From: Magnetospirillum sp. ME-1
GTDB lineage: Bacteria; Pseudomonadota; Alphaproteobacteria; Rhodospirillales; Magnetospirillaceae
Length of the DNA stretch: 64,000 nt
Direction: 5' to 3'
NCBI RefSeq assembly: GCF_002105535.1
Contig: NZ_CP015848.1
Coordinates: 2,339,098-2,403,097 of the forward strand
In this document: positions 17,375 through 24,601 of the stretch, piece after piece
How positions within the stretch are numbered: the stretch's first letter is position 1
Layout of the letters: each line of letters begins with the position of its first letter
Notes under the pieces: generated by a model
Told to the model about the DNA's origin: nothing
The model's input: the letters and a program-made list of their open reading frames with translations, nothing else
Database searches by the model: none
Program-made: the position numbers and the translations under genes

Positions 17375-17971
17375 ATGTCCGCCAACGAATCCATCGCCCT
17401 CGCCCGCCTCGCAGCCGACCTCATGGCGATCCGCAGCGTCCTCCGGGACATCGACAGATACGGCGAGAACAACTTCGCCTGGCTGCAGGAAGCCCAATGG
17501 ACACCCTCCTTCGACGGATGGATCGCCGCGCTCGGCTCGGTGCGCGCCAATCCTTCTGTCGAAGCGATCCCCGGGCTCGACGACGCGTTCGAGCGTCTCA
17601 TCTCCGGGATGACCGCCGCCCGCACGGGAAAGGGCACCTTCCGCCCGCAGGCCGAACGCATCCGCAAGGCCTTCCTCGATGCGGACAGGCGCGTCGGAGG
17701 CTCCATCCGCGAGATCGTCAAGCCGCTCGGCGCCCGGGCCTATGCCGGATGGTCCGAGCTCGAATACTGGTTCTGCTCGGGAAGGAACGCATCAACGGGG
17801 CGCGACGAAGCGGCAGCGGAAATCCTCGCCCGCGCCGTTCCTCTCCGCAAGGATCCGAAGGCCGTCCGCAACCGCCTGACGCTCGCGCTGGCGGCCCTGC
17901 TGCCGGGATCCTCTTCCCACGAGCAGCTCGACGCCGCCATGGCGCTCGACGCCGTGCTTTCCGCTGCCTGA
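17375..17971 (+). CDS. hypothetical protein, 198 aa
   Basis: No family was recognised. The protein is helical and soluble with an N-terminal [20 protein letters not shown] segment and several tryptophans. No signal or membrane segment is present. The ATG follows AGGAGGCCCGC. It sits between two copies of the 5' UTR hairpin, and the upstream copy probably governs it. Neighbours on both sides are unknown genes with the same leader. Confidence 0.6.
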   Translation: MSANESIALARLAADLMAIRSVLRDIDRYGENNFAWLQEAQWTPSFDGWIAALGSVRANPSVEAIPGLDDAFERLISGMTAARTGKGTFRPQAERIRKAFLDADRRVGGSIREIVKPLGARAYAGWSELEYWFCSGRNASTGRDEAAAEILARAVPLRKDPKAVRNRLTLALAALLPGSSSHEQLDAAMALDAVLSAA

Positions 17972-18002
17972 GCGGGCGCACCCGCCATGCCGCACCGGCC
18001 CC

Positions 18003-18029
18003 GCGTCCTCTGATCCTCCGGGAGGACGC
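18003..18029 (+). promoter_or_regulatory. 5' UTR hairpin, copy 3
   Basis: The 8-bp stem GCGTCCTC/GAGGACGC encloses the 11-nt loop TGATCCTCCGG, followed by GCCGCCGGCGCGAG. The start codon of the next gene is 48 nt downstream, at 18077. Confidence 0.65.
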
Positions 18030-18076
18030 GCCGCCGGCGCGAGCCGCCCACCCAACCAAAGCGCGGAGCAACGATC

Positions 18077-18439
18077 ATGGCCAAGAAATCAGCCCACGGA
18101 GAGGCCTTCCTCACATACTTCCATGCGAAGCGGGGCGTCCTGATGTCCTGCCACGAGGACGGCGTCACGCTCTACCGCACGCCCTTCTCCAACGGATGGA
18201 AGCTGTTCGCCCGCAAGAAGGCGGATTGGACGATCGAGGACTGGAAAGCCGCCAAGCGCCGCTCCGCCGAACAGCAGCCATGGTGGGCCCGCGAAATCCG
18301 CACCCTGCCCTCCCGCGCCACGCTCCAACGCTGGTTGGAAGACAGCATGTGCGAAGCGACATGCGGCGCGGATGTCGAGCATGACGGCTACGGCCCCGGT
18401 GGTTCGCCGTCCTGGCTCCTTGCCCTTCACCTGATCTGA
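18077..18439 (+). CDS. hypothetical protein, 120 aa
   Basis: The function is unknown. The protein is basic and tryptophan-rich (SNGWKLFARKKADWTIEDWK, EQQPWWAREIRTLPSRATLQ), as in some nucleic-acid-binding proteins, but no motif supports this. The ATG at 18077 is preceded by GCGGAGCAACGATC. A copy of the hairpin lies directly upstream. The next gene starts 11 bp after its stop. Confidence 0.6.
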   Translation: MAKKSAHGEAFLTYFHAKRGVLMSCHEDGVTLYRTPFSNGWKLFARKKADWTIEDWKAAKRRSAEQQPWWAREIRTLPSRATLQRWLEDSMCEATCGADVEHDGYGPGGSPSWLLALHLI

Positions 18440-18449
18440 GGAGGCTACC

Positions 18450-18626
18450 ATGATCTGCGTCATCGAGACCGATCGCGGGGCCGAAATCGCACGCGTCGAA
18501 GCCGCCACCCCCGCCCTGGCCCGCGCCGAGGCGGAACGGCGCATCGCCAGCCTGCACCGCGCCGCCGGGCGCATCCCGCCCCTCTTCGAGGCCGATCCGG
18601 CCTACCGGATACGGACGCTCCACTGA
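18450..18626 (+). CDS. small hypothetical protein, 58 aa
   Basis: A short frame begins MICVIETDRGAEIARVEAAT and continues with an alanine/arginine-rich helix. The ribosome binding site GAGGAGG at ideal spacing supports it as a real gene. It lies 11 bp after 18077-18439 and is probably cotranscribed with it. The function is unknown. Confidence 0.6.
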   Translation: MICVIETDRGAEIARVEAATPALARAEAERRIASLHRAAGRIPPLFEADPAYRIRTLH

Positions 18627-18644
18627 GCGCCACCCCGCCCCGCC

Positions 18645-18671
18645 GCATCCTCCTGCCATGCGGGAGGACAC
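18645..18671 (+). promoter_or_regulatory. 5' UTR hairpin, copy 4 (degenerate stem)
   Basis: GCATCCTC and GAGGACAC pair over five consecutive bases plus the outermost G-C, with two mismatches. The 11-nt loop again ends in CGG, and GCCGGTGGCGGCG follows. It lies 66 nt ahead of the start at 18738. Confidence 0.5.
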
Positions 18672-18737
18672 GCCGGTGGCGGCGCCTGCCTATCCCGAAC
18701 GCCAGCCGGCTTCGACCGGCCCAGCCAGGAGATTCCC

Positions 18738-19667
18738 ATGGGCTCGACCATCACCTGCCGCCGCCGCGCGGCTGCCGTTCCTTCCTCGAACGGCCCGGTG
18801 TACTTCCTCTTCGAGGAAACCTACGAATCCAATGTGCTGCCGCACCGGCCGCACTGGGGCTGCGCCCACATCGGCGACGCGGCTTCCTCGCTGAAGCGGA
18901 TCTTCGCCTATGGAAGCTCCTGCGAAGGCGGCATGCTCCGGACCCGCTCCGGCACCATCACCCCGGAAGGCTACATCCAGTCCTGGCTCAAGGAGCTGGC
19001 CGAACCCTTCCTCATGGCCGGCTCCACCAGCCTGCGCCGCAGCACCGGCGAATACGACTGGCGCGGCATCGACCCCCAGAAGCTCGCCGGCCTTCGTCCG
19101 CTGCTCTCCGCCGAAGAAGCCGCAGCGTTCGAAGCCGGGGAGTACGTCCGCATGGATTGCGTCGCGGACGCCGAACGCCTCGCAGCCATCGTCGCCTCCG
19201 GAGTCACCGCCTGGCGGCTGATCGACGGCGGAAGCGTGCCCGGCGACTGGGCGATGCGCCATCCCGAGCTCGGCCATGCGCCCGCGCCCTCGAAGGCCTG
19301 CCCCCTCGATCAGCCCCAGGCCTACCGCCTGCCGGACGGCGACAACGTCCTGCTGCGCGACGAAAAGGGCATCTGGCGCTGCGCCGGATGGGACTACTCC
19401 GTCGTGGGCGGCTTCATCGAGCGCGCCTGGGAGACGGAACTGGCCATGCCCGGAACCTACCGGAAGCGCATCAAGGCTTATAGGGAGGCCATTACGGCCG
19501 CCCTTCCCCTGCCCGCCGGCACGATCGCCAAGGATCTCGTCGCGGCCGCCGAGATCGTGGTGACCGAAGAAACATCCCGATCCCTCGGCTGGCGGAAGCG
19601 CGACGAGATCGAATACCTGCTTCCCGAGCCGCCCAAGGGCGGCCAGCTCCCCCTCTTCGCCGCCTGA
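18738..19667 (+). CDS. hypothetical protein, 309 aa
   Basis: No family was recognised. The protein begins MGSTITCRRRAAAVPSSNGP and contains PVYFLFEETYESN, PHWGCAHIGDA and a C-terminal GGQLPLFAA tail. The terminal LPLFA motif resembles sliding-clamp-binding peptides (QLxLF), though that reading is speculative. It is soluble and has no signal peptide. The ATG follows AGGAGATTCCC. Hairpin copy 4 lies in its leader. Confidence 0.6.
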   Translation: MGSTITCRRRAAAVPSSNGPVYFLFEETYESNVLPHRPHWGCAHIGDAASSLKRIFAYGSSCEGGMLRTRSGTITPEGYIQSWLKELAEPFLMAGSTSLRRSTGEYDWRGIDPQKLAGLRPLLSAEEAAAFEAGEYVRMDCVADAERLAAIVASGVTAWRLIDGGSVPGDWAMRHPELGHAPAPSKACPLDQPQAYRLPDGDNVLLRDEKGIWRCAGWDYSVVGGFIERAWETELAMPGTYRKRIKAYREAITAALPLPAGTIAKDLVAAAEIVVTEETSRSLGWRKRDEIEYLLPEPPKGGQLPLFAA

Positions 19668-19754
19668 TCGGCGACAGCGCCATGCCCGCCGCGCCTCCTG
19701 GATGGGAGAGCGGCGGAACGGCGCCTGCTCGGACGAATGCACAGGAGACCGACC

Positions 19755-20096
19755 ATGGCCATCCAGACCCACCGCGAATTCTGCCCCGCCGATCGCTACC
19801 TCTACGACTTCGGCCTCTGCAGCTCCGGCAACGGCTTCGCCCAGATGGACACGAAGCAGGACGCGTCCTACTACGGCAACTGGTGCAACCCGACCCGCCG
19901 CGTCCTCTTCTCGTATGTCGAGGGCGACTGCACGACGCAGGTGGCCGACACCGACGAGGAATTCGCCCGGCTCGTCCGCGAGTCCGCCGAGTGGCACGAC
20001 ACCCACGGATACGGCCCGCTGCGCCTGGACCCCGGCTTCAACGCCGAGCTGAAGGCCGCCCTGATCCGCGTGGGACTCGAAGACCTGCTCCATTGA
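19755..20096 (+). CDS. hypothetical protein, 113 aa
   Basis: The function is unknown. The protein is rich in aromatic and acidic residues (DRYLYDFGLCSSGNGFAQMD, DASYYGNWCNPTRRVLFSYV). It has three cysteines but no known metal-binding spacing. The ATG at 19755 follows CAGGAGACC and is preferred over an upstream ATG at 19737. A 317-bp gene-free stretch containing a structured leader follows. Confidence 0.6.
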   Translation: MAIQTHREFCPADRYLYDFGLCSSGNGFAQMDTKQDASYYGNWCNPTRRVLFSYVEGDCTTQVADTDEEFARLVRESAEWHDTHGYGPLRLDPGFNAELKAALIRVGLEDLLH

Positions 20097-20150
20097 CCGG
20101 CATGGCCGAGCGGCCCGAATGCTGCCCGGCTCCGCCATCCCGAAAACGCC

Positions 20151-20165
20151 GAGGATCCGATCCTC
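20151..20165 (+). other. hairpin after 20096
   Basis: GAGGAT, CCG and ATCCTC form a perfect 6-bp stem with a 3-nt loop. It has no following T tract, so it is not a clear intrinsic terminator. It may end or protect the transcript of 19755-20096. Confidence 0.35.
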
Positions 20166-20215
20166 CGGCAGGCCTGAGCGGGGCAAACCCAACCACTGAC
20201 CGCCCCGCCCCCGCC

Positions 20216-20242
20216 GCGTCCTCTGATCCTTCGGGAGGACGC
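20216..20242 (+). promoter_or_regulatory. 5' UTR hairpin, copy 5
   Basis: The 8-bp stem GCGTCCTC/GAGGACGC encloses the loop TGATCCTTCGG, followed by GCCGGAGACGG. It forms the 5' part of leader A. Confidence 0.65.
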
Positions 20243-20366
20243 GCCGGAGACGGTGCCCCATCCTCCAACGGGCAATGCCCACCGGGTTCACTGGCTTCGG
20301 CCGCGTCGTGAGCCGAACGGAAGCGGAAAAACCACCGCAGCCGTCATCCCATCCCAGACACCAACC

Positions 20367-20398
20367 GCCCGGCTCCCGCAAGGGGGCCGGGCTTTTTT
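20367..20398 (+). terminator. intrinsic terminator inside leader A
   Basis: GCCCGGCTCCC pairs with GGGGGCCGGGC (11 bp including one G-U) around the loop GCAA and is followed by six T residues. It lies immediately upstream of the ribosome binding site of 20414 rather than after a gene. Confidence 0.75.
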
Positions 20399-20413
20399 CA
20401 TGGAGAGAACATC

Positions 20414-20815
20414 ATGGATCGCGCAGCCGCATTCTCTGGACAGGAGTTCGATTCCTTCGCCAGTGAAGGGGACAAGATCGAAGGCTATCGGGATGGGTTC
20501 AATCTCACCGCGCGCCTTGTCTTCGATGAAGACGCCGACCCACGGACGGATTGGGATGAGGCCGACGAGAAGTACATCGAATCGTGGCTCAACGACGAAT
20601 GGCTCTTCGTCGGGGTCGTTCTGTCGGTGTCGTACAACGGCATCCTGCTCGACAAGCACGCGGCATCCATCTGGGGCTGCGACTGCAACTTCCCACGGAA
20701 GGACGGGACGAACCCGAACGACCATCTTACCGGATGGGCGGAAGAACTGGCGGATGAAGCCGTGAGGGCAGGCGAAGCCGCATTGGCGGAACTCCGCGAG
20801 AAGGTCGCATCCTAA
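20414..20815 (+). CDS. hypothetical protein, 133 aa
   Basis: The function is unknown. The protein is strongly acidic (LVFDEDADPRTDWDEADEKY) with a middle beta part (EWLFVGVVLSVSYNGILLDK) and a helical, alanine-rich C-terminus. Acidic small proteins of mobile elements often mimic DNA, but no motif supports that here. The ATG at 20414 follows GGAGAGAAC, itself 15 nt after a terminator, so expression should depend on anti-termination. Confidence 0.6.
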   Translation: MDRAAAFSGQEFDSFASEGDKIEGYRDGFNLTARLVFDEDADPRTDWDEADEKYIESWLNDEWLFVGVVLSVSYNGILLDKHAASIWGCDCNFPRKDGTNPNDHLTGWAEELADEAVRAGEAALAELREKVAS

Positions 20816-20836
20816 CCCAACCGCCCCGCCCCCGCC

Positions 20837-20863
20837 GCGTCCTCTGATCCTTCGGGAGGACGC
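20837..20863 (+). promoter_or_regulatory. 5' UTR hairpin, copy 6
   Basis: The 8-bp stem GCGTCCTC/GAGGACGC encloses the loop TGATCCTTCGG and is identical to copy 5. Confidence 0.65.
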
Positions 20864-20987
20864 GCCGGAGACGGCGCCTTCCACCAACGGGCCATGCCCA
20901 CCGGGTTCACTGGCTTCGGCCGCGTCGTGAGCCGAACGGAAGCGACAGAGCACCTGCCGCAGCCGTCTTCCACCCCAGACACCAACC

Positions 20988-21020
20988 GCCCGGCTCCCGC
21001 GAAGGGGGCCGGGCTTTCTT
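20988..21020 (+). terminator. intrinsic terminator inside leader B
   Basis: GCCCGGCTCCC pairs with GGGGGCCGGGC around a GCGAA loop and is followed by TTTCTT. It ends 13 nt before the start codon at 21034. Confidence 0.7.
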
Positions 21021-21033
21021 CATGGAGGCCAAC

Positions 21034-21237
21034 ATGCTTCGTCAATTCAAAGTCGGCGACGACATCACCGTCATCTTCACTGGCGGCGTCGCCACAGGGA
21101 AGATCGCTTCCTTCGGATGGAACGATGGTCCGCTCGCTCAGCCAGTCGGGGCCTCATACCTCGATGTCGAGGACAGCAACGGGATCACGCGGATCTCCAT
21201 CGCCCACATCGCCGCCGTCTGCTTCAAGAAGCAGTAA
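21034..21237 (+). CDS. small beta-rich protein, 67 aa
   Basis: The protein begins MLRQFKVGDDITVIFTGGVA and reads as a small beta barrel, with alternating hydrophobic strands and glycine turns. It may be an SH3-like or KOW-like fold, but no family is assigned. The ATG at 21034 follows GGAGGCC. The in-frame ATG at 21022 overlaps that site and is less likely. It is controlled, by position, by leader B. Confidence 0.6.
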   Translation: MLRQFKVGDDITVIFTGGVATGKIASFGWNDGPLAQPVGASYLDVEDSNGITRISIAHIAAVCFKKQ

Positions 21238-21326
21238 TCGCACATGGCGGGCCTCGGCGTTTCGAGACCGCACCCGCCACCGCCCGGCAAACAAGCCGGA
21301 AGCAACCGAGGAACAGGGAGGGCATC

Positions 21327-21551
21327 ATGGAACGCGTCATCATCCAGAGGATCGAGCGGCACGAGGGATTCGTTGCGGTCTACTTCCGCGACGGGTACGC
21401 CCTGACGCGGCGCACCGATTGCGAGGAATACGGGGAAGAGCCCGAGTGGGATTGGTTCGGGGACAACAGGCCGGATGATGGCGCAGAGGATCATTTCGGG
21501 GAACGGGTGCGACTTGCCGAGGATCTCATGCAGGCCGACGCCGAAGCCTGA
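21327..21551 (+). CDS. small hypothetical protein, 74 aa
   Basis: The protein is acidic with a beta-hairpin-like N-terminus (MERVIIQRIERHEGFVAVYF) and tryptophan-containing centre (EPEWDWFGDN). No family was recognised. The ATG follows CAGGGAGGGC. Its 90-bp leader shares CCGCCACCGCCCGG with the leader of the next gene. Confidence 0.55.
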   Translation: MERVIIQRIERHEGFVAVYFRDGYALTRRTDCEEYGEEPEWDWFGDNRPDDGAEDHFGERVRLAEDLMQADAEA

Positions 21552-21645
21552 TTTCTTGGCGGGGCGGCCTTCGGGCCGGCCAAGGCGGGCGTCGAGCCCC
21601 CACCGCCACCGCCCGGATCATCCGGAGCAAGCATCGGAGAGCATC

Positions 21646-21870
21646 ATGGCCACCACCCGCGCCTTCATCGCCCGCGACATCGAATGGGAGACCGACGGCG
21701 AGGCCGTGCGGCTTCCGAAGCGCGTCCGGGTCGGCTTCGACGACATCGCCCTCGGCGAATGCGACCTCTCCACCCTGGAAGGCCGCAAGGACGCCACGAT
21801 GCGCATCCTCGGATGGATCTCCGATCGCTACGGATGGCTCGTCCGCGATTGCGACCTCACCCTCGCCTGA
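21646..21870 (+). CDS. small hypothetical protein, 74 aa
   Basis: No family was recognised. The protein reads MATTRAFIARDIEWETDGEA, then a basic patch (RLPKRVRVGFDD) and a tryptophan/tyrosine C-terminus. The ATG follows CGGAGAGCATC. Upstream, GGCGGCCTTCGGGCCGGCC forms a stable GC hairpin in the leader at about 21561-21580. Confidence 0.55.
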   Translation: MATTRAFIARDIEWETDGEAVRLPKRVRVGFDDIALGECDLSTLEGRKDATMRILGWISDRYGWLVRDCDLTLA

Positions 21871-21883
21871 TCAGGAGTCCGCC

Positions 21884-22183
21884 ATGAAGACCTTCGACCT
21901 CACGCCCAACGAGCTGTCCGCCGCGTTCGCCCTCGTCGAGGCGTGCCTTGAAGAGATGGGCGGCAAGCGGCCCAGCGACCTCGAGCGCGACGAATTCACC
22001 TGGATCAGCGTCCGCACCCTCTGCGAGACCGGCCTCTGGACCTGGCCGCAGGCGAAGGGAACCCTCTCCAGCCTCGACAAGAAGGGCTTTGTCCAGATCG
22101 AGATGGACGGCGACCGCGAAGCCTCCTTCGTCACCACCGACGGATGGCGCTGGCTCGACACCGTGTGGGATTCGAGGCCGTAG
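21884..22183 (+). CDS. small winged-helix-like protein, 99 aa
   Basis: The protein has the helix-turn-helix-wing rhythm of small MarR-like folds: an N-terminal helix (FALVEACLEEMG), a WISVRTLCETGLWTWPQAKG segment, and SSLDKKGFVQIEMDGDRE followed by FVTTDGWRWLDTVW. It is therefore a possible DNA-binding protein, though without the dimerisation helices of full regulators. It lies 13 bp after 21646-21870 and is probably cotranscribed. Confidence 0.55.
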   Translation: MKTFDLTPNELSAAFALVEACLEEMGGKRPSDLERDEFTWISVRTLCETGLWTWPQAKGTLSSLDKKGFVQIEMDGDREASFVTTDGWRWLDTVWDSRP

Positions 22184-22328
22184 AGACAGGAACACCGATC
22201 CGGCCCTCCCCAGCGGGCCGGCTAGCGCGCCGCGCCGCCCGGGCCCCAGACGGGCAGGTCGCCGGTTGAGACCAAGGCGCGCACCGCATCCCGGCCATCC
22301 CGCCGGCGATTCCAGACAGGAGAGCACC

Positions 22329-22670
22329 ATGACCCTCGACGAACTCGCAGACATCTATTCCTCGCCCAGCGCCTCCAAACACGTCGACGGCCTCGTCGCC
22401 CATGCGCTGGCGGTCTCCAAGGCGCATGACGCCCTCGGTTCCGCCCTTCCCCTCTCCACGGCCCTCTCGCAGTGCCGGATGGGAGATCTCGCCGCGGCGA
22501 CGGCGGAGCTGTCCTCGGCCAAGCGTTGCGCGGGCTACGGCGCGCTGCGGGAAATGATCGAAGAGGCCGGAGAAGCGCTTCGCCTCGAGATCGACCAGCG
22601 CAGCGCCCTGCGGATGGTCGGCGGGGATGTCTCCCGCTGGACCGAAGCCATGGAATGCGTGGCGGCCTGA
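22329..22670 (+). CDS. hypothetical protein, 113 aa
   Basis: The protein is all-helical and alanine-rich (SSAKRCAGYGALREMIEEAG), soluble, with no known family. The ATG at 22329 follows CAGGAGAGCACC. It is preceded by about 145 bp of GC-rich non-coding DNA with several self-complementary stretches. Confidence 0.55.
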   Translation: MTLDELADIYSSPSASKHVDGLVAHALAVSKAHDALGSALPLSTALSQCRMGDLAAATAELSSAKRCAGYGALREMIEEAGEALRLEIDQRSALRMVGGDVSRWTEAMECVAA

Positions 22671-22700
22671 TCCCGAAGGTTCCGAAGCAGGAGGCGCATC

Positions 22701-22961
22701 ATGATCCCATCCATCCTCGCGAACATCCTCGGCGCGCCGAAGCCACCGGCCCGCTCCCCGTTCGCCGTCGCCAAGAACCAGCTCGACATCCGCATCGACG
22801 CGGGATGGACGGGCAGGAAGTCGGCGGACGAGATCCGCGCCTGGGCGGAAGGCCATGCGAAGAAGTCGGCCGAAAGGGCCGGGCTCGACGAGGCGTCCAG
22901 GGCCGACCTCGTCGGCTACGCCGTGGTCCGCGCCATGGCGGATCTCGCCTGGGCCGTCTGA
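22701..22961 (+). CDS. hypothetical protein, 86 aa
   Basis: A small basic helical protein (DIRIDAGWTGRKSADEIRAW, EGHAKKSAERAGLDEASRAD). No family is assigned. The ATG follows AGGAGGCGCATC. It lies 30 bp downstream of 22329-22670 and is convergent with 22966-23160, the stops being 4 bp apart. Confidence 0.55.
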   Translation: MIPSILANILGAPKPPARSPFAVAKNQLDIRIDAGWTGRKSADEIRAWAEGHAKKSAERAGLDEASRADLVGYAVVRAMADLAWAV

Positions 22962-22965
22962 CGGC

Positions 22966-23160
22966 TCAGGTCTCGGCGAGGAGGGCGTCCACCGCCTTCC
23001 TCCCGATGGCGGACAGCCGCCAGCGGCCGGGCGCGCCGCCGGGACGGATGACGCCGAGCTTGTAGCACTCGAACACCAGCCAGTCCGGGGCCTCGTCCAG
23101 CTCATCCGTTCCGGGCTCGGCGCCGATCAGCCAGAGCCGCTGATCCTTCGACAGGTCCAT
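22966..23160 (-). CDS. small winged-helix-like protein, 64 aa
   Basis: A short protein ending RPGGAPGRWRLSAIGRKAVD, which has the wing-and-final-helix look of a winged-helix domain like that of 21884-22183. The first half (DQRLWLIGAEPGTDELDEAP) is acidic. The ATG follows GGAGGGATGC on the minus strand. The function is unknown. Confidence 0.5.
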   Translation of the reverse strand: MDLSKDQRLWLIGAEPGTDELDEAPDWLVFECYKLGVIRPGGAPGRWRLSAIGRKAVDALLAET

Positions 23161-23258
23161 GCATCCCTCCTGGCGCCATGGTCTCCGATCCCGCGCGAGG
23201 ATTCAAGCGGGCGGACCTCCGGCCCCAAGTTCACGAAGTCGCAACACCGGAGGAATCC

Positions 23259-23633
23259 ATGCACGACGAGCACCCAACCATCCCCGCCACGCCGATCGCG
23301 GCCCTGCTCCCTCTCCTGGACGCCCTCGCCGATGGGCCGGACAGCCACGACCATGTGATCGCCGCCATCGGGGAAGCCCAGATCATGATCGGCGAACGGA
23401 ACGCCATCACCGAAGAGGAAGCCATCGACATCTCCATCCGCCTCGGCTGCGACGCGAGGACGCGCCAGCCCATGCTCGAGGCCGAGGACATCCAGCGACT
23501 GGCCTTCCACGCCAACGCGAAGCCTGCCAACCAGCTCCGCATCATCGACGACCCGATCGGCCGCGGCCTGGCCTCGGACGACCAGCTCGCCGAGGAAGCC
23601 CTCGCCCAGATCCGGGCGGTCCTCGCCGCCTGA
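23259..23633 (+). CDS. hypothetical protein, 124 aa
   Basis: The protein is acidic and helical (IAALLPLLDALADGPDSHDH, ITEEEAIDISIRLGCDA) and soluble, with no recognised family. The ATG at 23259 follows CGGAGGAATCC. The frame is open for 27 codons upstream without a better site. It lies just upstream of the regulator gene at 23782. Confidence 0.55.
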   Translation: MHDEHPTIPATPIAALLPLLDALADGPDSHDHVIAAIGEAQIMIGERNAITEEEAIDISIRLGCDARTRQPMLEAEDIQRLAFHANAKPANQLRIIDDPIGRGLASDDQLAEEALAQIRAVLAA

Positions 23634-23781
23634 TCGGAGCGGCATGGAACAGTCAGGGCGCTCGGGAAGCCATCCCGGGCGCCTTCGCACGTCGTGGAGG
23701 ACGACGGATGGCGAATGGAGCTTCCCAAACGCCACCTGGGGATGCAGGATTGCGCCGCCGCAACCCCTACGAAGGTCCGTC

Positions 23782-24513
23782 ATGGCGCGTCGTCCTTGGT
23801 ATCGCCCCGCCCCCACCTACATCGCCCCCGAGGAACCATCGGAGAAGGAGCCGGAGGGATACGCCATCGTGGTGCCGGCCGCGCCTCCATCGGCCCCTCC
23901 CCTGGGCGCCCCGGCCAAGCGCGGCCGCAAGCCGAAGGCGGCTTCTCCTTCCGACGAGGCGAAGGTCCCGGCCAAGCGCGGACGCAAGCCGAAGGAGTCC
24001 ATGCAGGAAGCGGCGGATACGCCGCCCGTCCTTCCCGTCGAGGAAGCCGGGGCGACGACGAAGCCTGTACGGAACCGCCGCAGCCGCATCGTCCAATACG
24101 ACGGGCCGGACCCGATCGACATCCATATGGGCAACCGCATGAAGGAGCGCCGCGTCATGCTCGGCATCAGCCAGGCGACGATGGGCGGGCATCTGCGCAT
24201 CACCTTCCAGCAGGTCCAGAAGCAGGAGAAGGGGCGCAACCGCATCTCGGCCTCCACCCTGTGGCGCATCGCCAAGGCCCTCGAGGTCCCCGTGAGCTAC
24301 TTCTTCGACCAGATGGACGAAGGGACCTCCGCCGATGCCCCTTCCCGCCCCTCAAGCACGCTGGGCGCGGAACCCGACATCCGCGATCTCCGGTCCATCG
24401 GAATGCTGCTGCGCCTCCCCCAGGAAGTGAAGGGACCGATCGTCGCCCTCATCCGCGCGGCGGCCGAGGCCGCTGGCATCGACGAGGACGGGAGCGAGCA
24501 GGCGGCGGAATAG
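23782..24513 (+). CDS. Cro/CI-type (XRE) regulator with AT-hook-like N-terminus
   Basis: The 243-aa DNA-binding protein has an HTH domain at residues 115-178 (GNRMKERRVMLGISQATMGG through WRIAKALEVPVSYFFDQM). The N-terminal 100 residues are low-complexity proline/alanine/lysine with two KRGRKPK motifs at 46-52 and 65-71. These resemble AT-hooks that grip the DNA minor groove. The C-terminal 60 residues are helical. It is the best candidate in the window for a global regulator of the element. The ATG at 23782 follows GAAGG. The frame is open upstream to 23644, so a longer N-terminus is possible. Confidence 0.8.
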   Translation: MARRPWYRPAPTYIAPEEPSEKEPEGYAIVVPAAPPSAPPLGAPAKRGRKPKAASPSDEAKVPAKRGRKPKESMQEAADTPPVLPVEEAGATTKPVRNRRSRIVQYDGPDPIDIHMGNRMKERRVMLGISQATMGGHLRITFQQVQKQEKGRNRISASTLWRIAKALEVPVSYFFDQMDEGTSADAPSRPSSTLGAEPDIRDLRSIGMLLRLPQEVKGPIVALIRAAAEAAGIDEDGSEQAAE

Positions 24514-24601
24514 GAAGGGGGGCGCACCCCTTCCCCCAAAGGAACAAAACAGGAACCATTCCCCCGTCCGCGCTCTGTCCGAGGAGCGCGGAACCGAGGG
24601 A

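Larger units (their letters stand above)
20202..20413 (+). promoter_or_regulatory. structured leader A (attenuator-like regulatory RNA candidate)
   Basis: This 5' leader of 212 nt precedes 20414. It holds the 8-bp hairpin GCGTCCTC/GAGGACGC (20216-20242), a conserved 51-nt block (20275-20325) and an intrinsic terminator (20367-20398) ending 15 nt before the start codon. In the block GTTC can pair with GAAC around a GGC-TTCG-GCC tetraloop hairpin. Nearly all of it is repeated ahead of 21034. A terminator placed between promoter and ribosome binding site implies conditional read-through. Confidence 0.6.
20817..21033 (+). promoter_or_regulatory. structured leader B (duplicate of leader A)
   Basis: A second copy of the leader lies ahead of 21034. 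It has a hairpin at 20837-20863, a 51-nt block identical to leader A at 20894-20944 and a terminator at 20988-21020. Differences from leader A are confined to the linkers and terminator loop (GCGAA instead of GCAA), leaving all stems intact. Confidence 0.6.

Noticed and set aside
16525..20863. CRISPR array explanation for the repeated hairpins
   Set aside because: Spacing is irregular (hundreds of bp), the intervening DNA is coding, and no cas genes are present.
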